From NCBI GenBank assembly GCA_023393045.1, contig JAEWMV010000025.1, forward strand, positions 1 to 9,600: DNA of 9,600 bases, read 5' to 3'. Position numbers and translations under genes: made by a program. The notes beneath the pieces are model-generated. The model searched no databases. It was not told the origin of the DNA and worked only from the letters and a program-made list of their open reading frames with translations. Shown one piece after another: positions 1-6,744 of this stretch (positions are counted from its first letter, which is position 1; each line of letters opens with the position of its first letter). The stretch comes from Bacillota bacterium (GTDB taxonomy: Bacteria > Bacillota > Clostridia > Christensenellales > CAG-138).

Positions 1-713
1 TCTCGGACATTTCCTTCACGGCGAAGCCCGGGCAGACCATCGCCATACTGGGTTCCACGGGCTCGGGCAAGACCAGCCTGGTGCAGCTTTTGCAAAGGCT
101 GTATCTTTGCACGGCGGGCGAAATCACCGTGGACGGCGTGAACATCAACGACATCGAGCGCGGGCATCTGCGCTCCAACATCGGCATCGTGCTGCAGGAG
201 CCCTTCCTCTATTCGAGGACGATCATGGACAACATCAGCATCGTGCGCCCGGGCGTCGGGGCCGAGGAAGTCTACGCCGCGGCGAAGGTCGCAAGCGTAC
301 ACGACGTCATCACGGGCTTTGAGGCGGGGTATGACACGGTGGTGGGCGAGCGCGGGGTCACGCTTTCGGGCGGCCAGAAGCAGCGCGTGGCCATCGCACG
401 CATGCTCATGCAAGACGCGCCCATCATCATATTTGATGATTCCATGAGCGCGGTGGATACCGAAACGGACGCCGCCATACGAAACGCCCTTCGCGAGCGC
501 AGGACAAAGACCACGACCTTCATCATCTCGCACAGGATAACGACCTTGTGTGAAGCGGATAAGATACTCGTGCTCGAGCACGGCAAGCTGGTCGAACAGG
601 GCACGCACGCCGAACTCGTCGCCAGAGAAGGGCTCTACAGGCGCATCGCGCACATACAAAACGCGCTCGAGGAGGACCTCGCAAGGGAACTGGGCGCAAA
701 GGGAGGTGAGTAA
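1..713 (+). CDS. ABC exporter half-transporter, ATP-binding domain (5' end missing)
   Basis: The frame is open from the left edge (first whole codon at 3), so this is the C-terminal 236 residues of a longer protein whose membrane domain lies outside the window. Visible in order are Walker A GSTGSGKT (51-74), Q-loop region VLQEPFLYSR, canonical signature LSGGQ (363-377), Walker B IIIFDD (two Asp codons at 435-440), the SAVD D-loop and the switch His (codon 531-533). The residue after the Walker B Asp is Asp, not the catalytic Glu. In heterodimeric exporters of the BmrC/BmrD and TM287/TM288 type, this change marks the subunit that supplies the non-hydrolysing site. The next gene supplies the matching defect, so I infer that the two form one inner-membrane exporter. 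The substrate (drug, lipid or peptide) cannot be told from the sequence. A GTG at 81 is internal and should not be taken as the start. Confidence 0.93.
   Translation, partial: SDISFTAKPGQTIAILGSTGSGKTSLVQLLQRLYLCTAGEITVDGVNINDIERGHLRSNIGIVLQEPFLYSRTIMDNISIVRPGVGAEEVYAAAKVASVHDVITGFEAGYDTVVGERGVTLSGGQKQRVAIARMLMQDAPIIIFDDSMSAVDTETDAAIRNALRERRTKTTTFIISHRITTLCEADKILVLEHGKLVEQGTHAELVAREGLYRRIAHIQNALEEDLARELGAKGGE
701..708 (+). promoter_or_regulatory. Ribosome-binding site fixing the start of the second ABC gene
   Basis: GGGAGGTG lies within the last codons of the upstream ABC gene and ends six bases before the ATG at 715. It supports 715 as the start over an in-frame upstream extension that would run through the first gene in another frame. 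The upstream stop and this start are separated by one base, so translation is probably coupled. Confidence 0.8.
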
Positions 714-714
714 T

Positions 715-2553
715 ATGAGCAATACCGCCATTGAGGAGCAGGATTATGACCGCGACCAAAAGGTGGATTTAGCCATCTGGAAAAGGCTGTTCCGCTATGT
801 TCTGCGGCATAAGAAAATCTGCGTTTACTCCGTATTGGCAAACATGGGCATCGCGCTCATAGACATCGCGTATCCGCTCATGAGCCGCTATGCGATAGAC
901 AATTTCATAGAAAAGGGCACGACGCAGGGGCTGGGCTGGTTCATCGCGCTCTATCTCGTCCTTGTGGTTGTGCAGGGGCTTAGCGTGTTCGGCTTCGTGT
1001 CGCAGGCGGGGCACATCGAGATGAACGTCGCCTACGACATCAAGCAGGAGGGCTTCCGCAAGCTTCAGGAGCTTTCCTTCTCCTACTACGACAAGACCGC
1101 CGTGGGCTACATCATGGCGCGCATGGTCAGCGACATCTCCCGTTTGAGCGAAATGCTCTCATGGAGCATGGTGGACCTGCTGTGGGCCTCGACCTACGTG
1201 ATAGGCGTGACCATCGCGATGCTCATCCTCAACTGGAAGCTCGCGCTCCTGGCGCTGGTGGTGCTGCCGCCGCTTGCGGTGATTTCCCTCTACTTTAAAA
1301 AGAGGATTCTCCAGTACCAGCGCAAGGTGAGAAAAACCAACTCGCGCATCACGGGCGCCTTCAACGAGGGCATCATGGGCGCGGTCACAACCAAAACGCT
1401 TGTGCGCGAGAAGGCCAATTACGATGAGTTCACGGAGCTTTCCGGCACCATGCGCACGGCTTCCGTCAAGGCGGCGGTGTGGAGCGCCGTGTTCATGCCC
1501 ATCGTGATGTTCTTAGGTTCCATCGGCACGGGCATCGCCCTCTATAAGGGCGGCGTCAACGTGATGATCGGCGCGATCGGCTTCGGCACGCTTTCGGCCT
1601 TCATCTCCTATACGACGAACTTCTTCGAGCCCATCCAGCAGCTCGCGGGCATCCTTGCGGAGCTCCAGAGCGCGCAGGCCAGCGCCGAGCGCGTGATTAC
1701 GCTGCTCGACACGCCTTGCGAGATCGTGGACAGCCCGGAGGTGATTGAAAAATACGGGGACAGCTTCAACCCCAAGCGCGAGAACTGGGAACCCATAGAG
1801 GGCGAGGTCGAGTTTGAGCACGTGGACTTTTCCTACAAGGAAGGGGAGTGCGTGCTGTGCGATTTCAGCCTCAAGGTAAAGCCGGGGGAAAACATCGCGC
1901 TCGTGGGTGAAACGGGGGCGGGCAAGAGCACCATCGTCAACCTCGTGTGCCGCTTCTACGAGCCGACCTCCGGCCGGGTGCTTATCGACGGCCGGGATTA
2001 TAAGGACAGGAGCCAGCTCTGGCTTCAGGCAAACCTTGGTTACGTTTTGCAGACGCCGCACCTTTTTTCCGGCACGATACGCGAGAACATCGCCTACGCC
2101 AAGCGCGACGCGACCGATGAGGAAGTGCGCGCGGCGGCGCGGATGGTACGCGCGGAGGAGTTCATCCTGCGTCAGGAGCAGGGCTATGAAACCGAGGTCG
2201 GCGAGGGCGGCGCGCGCCTTTCAACGGGCGAAAAGCAGCTCATATCCTTTGCCCGCGTGATACTCGCCAACCCCCGCATCTTCGTGCTGGACGAGGCGAC
2301 GAGCTCCGTGGACACGGAAACCGAGCAGCTCATACAGGAGGCCATCACCAAGGTGCTGCGCGGAAGAACCAGCTTCATCGTGGCGCACAGGCTCTCCACC
2401 ATACGAAACGCGGACCGCATACTCGTGATCCGCGGCGGCAAAATCACCGAGCAGGGCACGCACAGGGAGCTTTTGAAGCTCAGGGGATATTATTACAACC
2501 TGTACACAACCCAGTTCAAAGAGGAAGCCTCCGGCGCGATACTGGATACATAG
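715..2553 (+). CDS. ABC exporter half-transporter (membrane domain plus ATPase), BmrD-like partner
   Basis: This is a complete 612-residue half-transporter. Roughly residues 1-340 form the six-helix exporter membrane domain; the first helix follows a charged N-terminus. The ATPase domain follows, with Walker A GETGAGKS (398-405), a signature reading LSTGE (from 502) instead of LSGGQ, Walker B FVLDE with intact catalytic Glu527, the SSVD D-loop and switch His558. The altered signature together with an intact Glu is the reciprocal of the upstream partner. In the heterodimer, this subunit's Walker motifs would pair with the partner's LSGGQ to make the active site, and its LSTGE would face the partner's Asp in the degenerate site. 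The length is normal for the family. It starts one base after the first gene, behind a strong ribosome-binding site, and a hairpin terminator follows it. The exporter role is secure; the transported compound is unknown. Confidence 0.95.
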   Translation: MSNTAIEEQDYDRDQKVDLAIWKRLFRYVLRHKKICVYSVLANMGIALIDIAYPLMSRYAIDNFIEKGTTQGLGWFIALYLVLVVVQGLSVFGFVSQAGHIEMNVAYDIKQEGFRKLQELSFSYYDKTAVGYIMARMVSDISRLSEMLSWSMVDLLWASTYVIGVTIAMLILNWKLALLALVVLPPLAVISLYFKKRILQYQRKVRKTNSRITGAFNEGIMGAVTTKTLVREKANYDEFTELSGTMRTASVKAAVWSAVFMPIVMFLGSIGTGIALYKGGVNVMIGAIGFGTLSAFISYTTNFFEPIQQLAGILAELQSAQASAERVITLLDTPCEIVDSPEVIEKYGDSFNPKRENWEPIEGEVEFEHVDFSYKEGECVLCDFSLKVKPGENIALVGETGAGKSTIVNLVCRFYEPTSGRVLIDGRDYKDRSQLWLQANLGYVLQTPHLFSGTIRENIAYAKRDATDEEVRAAARMVRAEEFILRQEQGYETEVGEGGARLSTGEKQLISFARVILANPRIFVLDEATSSVDTETEQLIQEAITKVLRGRTSFIVAHRLSTIRNADRILVIRGGKITEQGTHRELLKLRGYYYNLYTTQFKEEASGAILDT

Positions 2554-2574
2554 GTAAAAAAACATCTTTCAGGC

Positions 2575-2601
2575 AAGCCCCCGCGGCATACGCGGGGGCT
2601 T
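2575..2601 (+). terminator. Intrinsic terminator after the ABC exporter pair
   Basis: A perfect 11-bp stem (2575-2585 with 2591-2601, arms AAGCCCCCGCG and CGCGGGGGCTT) closes a five-base loop, GCATA. The downstream T content is interrupted (TTTGG, then ATTTTC and ATTTTTATT), so the tail is weaker than ideal. It sits 21 bases after the stop codon, as expected for the end of the operon. Confidence 0.8.
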
Positions 2602-2656
2602 TGGTTACAATTTTCTGCCATTTTTATTAACAATCCGCAAACAGGCGGCAATAAAC

Positions 2657-2685
2657 TACACAAATTGTACAATATATGGTAGTAT
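2657..2685 (+). promoter_or_regulatory. Candidate sigma-A promoter of the SpoIID-like gene
   Basis: The AT-rich gap before the SpoIID-like gene contains TACACA (2657-2662), 17 bases, then TAGTAT (2680-2685) preceded by TGG, which gives an extended -10 (TG at 2677-2678). Each hexamer matches consensus at four of six positions. The start would fall near 2692. Nearby are a 10-bp palindrome ATTGTACAAT (2664-2673) inside the spacer and a 6-bp inverted repeat GTGATT/AATCAC (2690-2695, 2704-2709). Other -10-like strings (TACAAT at 2668, TATTAT at 2683) have no good -35 partner. I saw no clear sporulation-sigma motif. Confidence 0.35.
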
Positions 2686-2732
2686 TATGGTGATTACTTA
2701 TTCAATCACAGCAAATTGAAGCCGAGGTAAAG

Positions 2733-5700
2733 ATGAAACGAACAACCGCCATAGCGTTGATATTGATGTTCATGCTCGTCCTCGTTCCGGCCGTGCCGGC
2801 GAAGGCGGCGACGGATTTCAGCATCGTGCGTGTGAGGCTCACCACCAACAACGCCACCTCGATTTCCATGAGCGTGACGGGCGAGTACTTCATCAATGAA
2901 AACGGAAGGTCGTTTTCCGGCGGAAGCCTCACCCTGCGGGCCGTAAACGGTGTCATCACCGTGACGCATTCAACGGAAGGGGAACTCTTTTCCGGCAAAT
3001 CCTTCTCGATAAAACGCACGAAAATGGACCCCTCCGCGGGCAGCATGTACTTCAATTCCAGAAGGTATCTCGGCCACTTCAACGTCAAGCTCCTCTCCAC
3101 GGGCTATATCCAGATCGTCAACGAAGTGCCGCTGGCGCATTATCTCTACGGCGTCGTCGCCTATGAAATGAACGACAACTTCCCGATAGAGTCGCTCAAG
3201 GCGCAGGCGATCGCCGCGAAATGCTATGTTTTGATCTATGTGCTCGCCTCTCCCAATGCGGAGTACCACATCGGGGACACTTCCTCCGACCAGGTGTATA
3301 AGGGTTACAATTCGGCCTATAAGAACGTTATCAACGCGGTCAACTCCACGATAGACAAAGTGCTCACCGTGAACGGCAACATACTGTGCACCTATTACAG
3401 CGCGTCAAACGGCGGCGAAACCAACCTTGTCACCTACGCGTGGCCGAGCAAGAACGCCAACAATTCGGGTTATGATATCCGTCTGGACGATTACGATATG
3501 GCCAACTCCATGTCGCAGTGTGAGACGGTGAAAATCCCCATACAGTCCGCGGGCACGATTTCCCAAGGCATGTATAGCCTGCTGCTCGCCAAGGCGTACG
3601 CCGCGACGGGCGTGCAGCCCACGGGCATATCCACGATAAAATCCGCGGATGTGAACACGCCTAAGCTTTCGGGCACGCAGCGCAACATGTCGCAGGTGAA
3701 CATCGTCATGGATGTGACGACGGACGGCGGCGTGTATACGGATGTTTCTATCAGCTTCAACGTCGCGGAGCTCTACAGCTACGGCGCGGTGTCAAACGCC
3801 AATCTGCGCTGCTATTGGGGCCAGTATTCCTCGGACGGCAGCAGCTATTATATCTATCACGTGCGCTGGGGGCACGGCGTGGGCCTGAGCCAGCGCGGTG
3901 CGCAGCAAAGGGCGAGCGCGGGTCACAGCTATACCGATATACTGGGCTTCTATTACCCCGGCGCCTCGCTTTCAACCATCACCGTACCCACCGCGCCCGA
4001 CCCGGTGAAGCCGAGCACGGTGGTCAACATGACCCCCATCGGCACCGGCGTCACCACGGGGAAAATCAATATCCGCACGGGCGGGGGCACGAGCTACACC
4101 TCGCTTGGCATGATTGAAAAGAACACCGCGCTCACGGTATACGAACTGGTGAGCGGCTGGTATCACGTCGCCGTCAACGGCACGACCACCGAGGGCTGGG
4201 TGTCCGCGGATTATGTTAAATTCACGCCGGGCGCGACGGCCACGCCCACGCCTACGCCCACACCGAGCGGCTCCAACGGCGGCGGGAGTACGCCCACCAT
4301 CGCCTCCTATGGCTACTGCACGGGCGAAGGGGTGAACTTCCGCACAGGCCCCGGCACGAACTATACCCAAATCAAGAAGGTCGCCAAGAACACGCCGCTC
4401 TCGATCATCGGCGTTGTGGGTTCCTGGTACTATGCGCTCTGCGGCAGCGATTACGGCTACATCAGCGCGAGCTATGTGCGGATCACCGCCGACGCGACTC
4501 CGCCGCCTTCTCCTTCCGATACGGGTGCGGGGACGCCCGATCCGTGGACATCCCCATCGTCCTCCTCGTCCGCGTCGCCGAGCCCCACGCCGACTTCGGG
4601 CGGCGGCACGACGCTGCAGACGGGTGTGATCACGGCGGACGGCGTCAATCTGCGCCAGGGTTCGGACGTATCCTTCCCCTCGATCAAAAAGCTTTCAAAG
4701 AACACTCCCATCACGATCATAGGCAGCTTCGGCAACTGGTACAGCGTGTCGGCGGGCGGAATTGCGGGCTTTGTCCACGAGGATTATGTGAAAATTACGG
4801 GCACGACCACCACGGACGGCAACGGCAACACGCCTACGAACGATTATGGCGAGGGCGCAACCACGGGCAGCGTCAATTTCCGCGTGGGTCCGGGCGCACA
4901 GTACACGGCGCTCAAGATACTTTCCAAGGGCACCAAACTCAAGCTTTATGAAATCAAGGACGGCTGGTATAAGGCTACGCTTACCGACGGCACGCAGGGC
5001 TGGGTCAGCTCCAAATACGTTTCGGTCACGGTGGCCGTACCTGAAAGCGGCGACACATCCGGCGGGAATACGAATCCGGACGCCGACAAGTCCACGGGCA
5101 CGGGTGTCACGAGCGCGTCCGTCAACTTCCGCGAAGGAGCCGGCACCTCGAGCAAGGTCATCACGCTGCTTTCAAGGGGCGTGAACGTCACGCTCTACGG
5201 ACTCAAGGACGGCTGGTACGCCGCGGAGTACAACGGGCGGCGCGGCTATCTTTATGCGAAGTATGTGACCGTCACCTCCACCGCGACCAACGATGATCCC
5301 GATACGGGCGGCGGCGTCATACCCGAGGGCTCGGGGACGACGGTTTCGGGCGGGCTGACGCTTGCCTCCGGCGTATCCACCGCAAAGGTGAATTTCCGCA
5401 CGAAAGCCTCCTCCGCCTCGGGCAGCGCGGTTTTGCAGACATTTGCCGTGAATACGAAGTTCTATGTGCTCGGCGAGTGCGGGGAGTGGTACTACATCCT
5501 CTATAACGGCAAAACGGGCTTTGTCTACAAGGCGTACGCGAAGGTGAGCGCGTCCGGCACGGCGGGCATCCCGGCCGTGGGCGATACGCTCACGCTCGTC
5601 GCCACCTCCACCACCGCGGAGGTCAACCTTCGGGAAGGACGGGGGACGAACAGCGCGAAAATCAAGACGCTTGCGCCGAAGACCTCCGTTATGGTCTACC

Positions 5701-5780
5701 TCGTGCTCGACGGATGGTGCCTTGTCGACGCCGGGGGAGTTTACGGCTATGTCATCGACGATTATGTGAAGCTTTCCTGA
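2733..5780 (+). CDS. Secreted SpoIID/LytB-family peptidoglycan lytic enzyme with seven SH3 repeats
   Basis: This 1015-residue protein begins with a signal peptide (KR, a hydrophobic core, then AKA with likely cleavage after residue 25). Residues about 115-425 are a SpoIID domain: the block VPLAHYLYGVVAYEMN contains Glu145, aligned with the catalytic Glu of the family, followed by SLKAQAIAAKCY. The closing block is GHGVGLSQRGA (380-390) plus a YYPGASL motif. SpoIID enzymes cleave glycan strands stripped of stem peptides. The usual CDTTHCQVY segment reads GDTSSDQVY (181-189), so the zinc-site Cys and His appear absent. From residue 433 on there are seven SH3 repeats joined by Thr/Pro/Ser/Gly-rich linkers, which probably hold the enzyme on the wall. 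SpoIID itself is about a third of this length and membrane-anchored, so a vegetative or surface role is more likely than the engulfment role. GAGG at 2724-2727 sits five bases before the ATG. Confidence 0.9.
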   Translation: MKRTTAIALILMFMLVLVPAVPAKAATDFSIVRVRLTTNNATSISMSVTGEYFINENGRSFSGGSLTLRAVNGVITVTHSTEGELFSGKSFSIKRTKMDPSAGSMYFNSRRYLGHFNVKLLSTGYIQIVNEVPLAHYLYGVVAYEMNDNFPIESLKAQAIAAKCYVLIYVLASPNAEYHIGDTSSDQVYKGYNSAYKNVINAVNSTIDKVLTVNGNILCTYYSASNGGETNLVTYAWPSKNANNSGYDIRLDDYDMANSMSQCETVKIPIQSAGTISQGMYSLLLAKAYAATGVQPTGISTIKSADVNTPKLSGTQRNMSQVNIVMDVTTDGGVYTDVSISFNVAELYSYGAVSNANLRCYWGQYSSDGSSYYIYHVRWGHGVGLSQRGAQQRASAGHSYTDILGFYYPGASLSTITVPTAPDPVKPSTVVNMTPIGTGVTTGKINIRTGGGTSYTSLGMIEKNTALTVYELVSGWYHVAVNGTTTEGWVSADYVKFTPGATATPTPTPTPSGSNGGGSTPTIASYGYCTGEGVNFRTGPGTNYTQIKKVAKNTPLSIIGVVGSWYYALCGSDYGYISASYVRITADATPPPSPSDTGAGTPDPWTSPSSSSSASPSPTPTSGGGTTLQTGVITADGVNLRQGSDVSFPSIKKLSKNTPITIIGSFGNWYSVSAGGIAGFVHEDYVKITGTTTTDGNGNTPTNDYGEGATTGSVNFRVGPGAQYTALKILSKGTKLKLYEIKDGWYKATLTDGTQGWVSSKYVSVTVAVPESGDTSGGNTNPDADKSTGTGVTSASVNFREGAGTSSKVITLLSRGVNVTLYGLKDGWYAAEYNGRRGYLYAKYVTVTSTATNDDPDTGGGVIPEGSGTTVSGGLTLASGVSTAKVNFRTKASSASGSAVLQTFAVNTKFYVLGECGEWYYILYNGKTGFVYKAYAKVSASGTAGIPAVGDTLTLVATSTTAEVNLREGRGTNSAKIKTLAPKTSVMVYLVLDGWCLVDAGGVYGYVIDDYVKLS
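4029..5777 (+). repeat. Seven tandem bacterial SH3 repeats within the SpoIID-like protein
   Basis: Seven units of about 60-66 residues each share a G-V/S-x-N-F/I/L-R core, a hydrophobic strand ending in W-Y (GWY, SWY, NWY, EWY) and a closing G-Y/W/F-V/I-x-x-x-Y-V/A-K motif. Approximate spans are 4029-4226, 4302-4487, 4614-4799, 4845-5030, 5094-5276, 5355-5549 and 5580-5777. The units have diverged in DNA sequence, so this is domain duplication and not a simple DNA repeat. The linkers between units 1-2 and 2-3 are long and Pro/Thr/Ser-rich; the later ones are Gly/Asp/Thr-rich. Unit 7 has GWC where the others end in WY. SH3 domains of this type commonly bind peptidoglycan or its cross-links. 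Confidence 0.88.
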
Positions 5781-5797
5781 ACGGGAACGAAATGCTG

Positions 5798-5826
5798 TTG
5801 CATTTTACCCTCCGTGTGTATAAAAT
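5798..5826 (+). promoter_or_regulatory. Candidate promoter of the DUF2156-GNAT unit
   Basis: TTGCAT (5798-5803) and TAAAAT (5821-5826) are spaced by 17 bases; the -10 matches consensus at five of six positions and the -35 at three. A shifted -10, TATAAA at 5819, would give a 15-base spacer. Initiation near 5833 would leave a short leader of under 20 bases before the ATG at 5851. The -10 lies between the arms of the inverted repeat at 5806-5840. Confidence 0.45.
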
Positions 5827-5840
5827 ACTCCCGGAGGGTA
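5806..5840 (+). promoter_or_regulatory. Inverted repeat overlapping the promoter and ribosome-binding site of the DUF2156 gene
   Basis: Arms TACCCTCCG (5806-5814) and CGGAGGGTA (5832-5840) are a perfect 9-bp inverted repeat around a 17-base AT-rich loop that holds the -10 candidate. The right arm contains GGAGGG (5833-5838), the only Shine-Dalgarno-like string before the ATG at 5851, at a rather long spacing of 12 bases. In a transcript reading through from the SpoIID-like gene, the hairpin would pair with that site. At the DNA level it could be an operator. As a terminator it is poor because only scattered T residues follow. Confidence 0.5.
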
Positions 5841-5850
5841 TGTTTATCTT

Positions 5851-6744
5851 ATGGAGTTTCAATCGATTGATGTTTCTATGAAGTCCATGGTGGAAAGCTA
5901 TACGAAGCCGTGGAAGCTCAAGGGTTCCGAGTATACTTTTACAAATCTCCTGATCTGGGGCGCGGACGATAAAATCAAGCTGGCCGAAGAGGGCGGCGTT
6001 CTTTTTTTCCTGCTCGACTTCAAGGCGGGATACCGCTTCATGTTCGCCCCGCTCATGCGCGATCCGCAGGGCGATTATGCCGCCGCGCTCGAGCGCGCCA
6101 CGGCCTACTGCCGTGAGAACGATGTTGTGCCCGAGTTCCGGGCGATTTCAGGCGCGATCAGGGATGCGTTTATGCGATGTCCGGCCTATTCGCTCGAGGA
6201 GGACAGGGACAATTTCGACTATGTTTATACCATGGAGGAGCTGCGCGACCTTTCCGGCAAGAAGCTGCACGCGAAGCGCAACCACATCAACCAGTTCATG
6301 GCGCAGTACGGCGCAAATTACGAATACGTAAAGCTGAATCCCGATATGCTCGACGAGTGCATGGCGCTCTACAACGAGTGGCTGCAGGGCAAGGAGGACG
6401 CCGACCGCGACGCGGTGGGCGAGTACATGGCGATACGCGAGCTTATCATGCATATGCAGACGCTTCATGTCGTGGGCGCGGGTATCCGCATCAACGGAAG
6501 GCTTGCGGCCTACACGCTGGGGGAGCGCATGGACGAGGAGATGGCCGTCATCCACATCGAAAAAGCGGATACGGACGTGCCGGGGCTGTTCACCGTCATC
6601 AACAACCTTTTTGTAAAAAACGAATTTACGGACATGAAGTACATCAACCGCGAGGAGGATATGGGACTCGAAGGGCTTCGCCGCTCCAAGCTTTCCTACA
6701 ATCCCGTGATGCTCATTGAAAAATTTGTGGGGAGGCCCAAATGA
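5851..6744 (+). CDS. DUF2156 / LPG-synthase C-terminal-like domain protein
   Basis: This 297-residue soluble protein has no signal peptide or membrane segment. It resembles the stand-alone DUF2156 (LPG_synthase_C, PF09924) proteins common in Clostridia. In membrane-bound MprF this domain consists of two GNAT-like folds and moves an amino acid from aminoacyl-tRNA to phosphatidylglycerol. The recognisable blocks are SGKKLHAKRNHINQF (from 135), GAGIRINGRLAAYTLGE, and the closing block YINREEDMGLEGLRRSKLSY (264-283) followed by NPVMLIEKF. The substrate of the stand-alone proteins is not established; acyl- or aminoacyl transfer is an inference from the fold. The ATG at 5851 follows GGAGGG at 12 bases. 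The stop overlaps the start of the next gene in an ATGA junction, so the two are co-translated. The family call is firm and the function is not. Confidence 0.88.
   Translation: MEFQSIDVSMKSMVESYTKPWKLKGSEYTFTNLLIWGADDKIKLAEEGGVLFFLLDFKAGYRFMFAPLMRDPQGDYAAALERATAYCRENDVVPEFRAISGAIRDAFMRCPAYSLEEDRDNFDYVYTMEELRDLSGKKLHAKRNHINQFMAQYGANYEYVKLNPDMLDECMALYNEWLQGKEDADRDAVGEYMAIRELIMHMQTLHVVGAGIRINGRLAAYTLGERMDEEMAVIHIEKADTDVPGLFTVINNLFVKNEFTDMKYINREEDMGLEGLRRSKLSYNPVMLIEKFVGRPK

Noticed and set aside
550..714. Upstream in-frame extension of the second ABC gene
   Set aside because: It overlaps the first gene's conserved ATPase region in another frame, and the strong ribosome-binding site at 701-708 points to the ATG at 715.
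1513..2061. 182-codon open frame on the - strand inside the second ABC gene
   Set aside because: It lies wholly opposite a well-conserved membrane and ATPase region and shows no motif or ribosome-binding site.
4029..5777. CRISPR-like or tandem DNA repeat array
   Set aside because: The regularity comes from seven diverged SH3 protein domains. There are no identical DNA repeats with unique spacers.
5806..5840. Standard intrinsic terminator for the SpoIID-like gene
   Set aside because: The 17-base loop and the lack of a T-run after the stem make it poor as a terminator. It is kept as a regulatory inverted repeat.
6177..6719. 180-codon + strand frame inside the DUF2156 gene
   Set aside because: It is out of frame with the conserved DUF2156 blocks and its composition is that of a shifted GC-rich frame.
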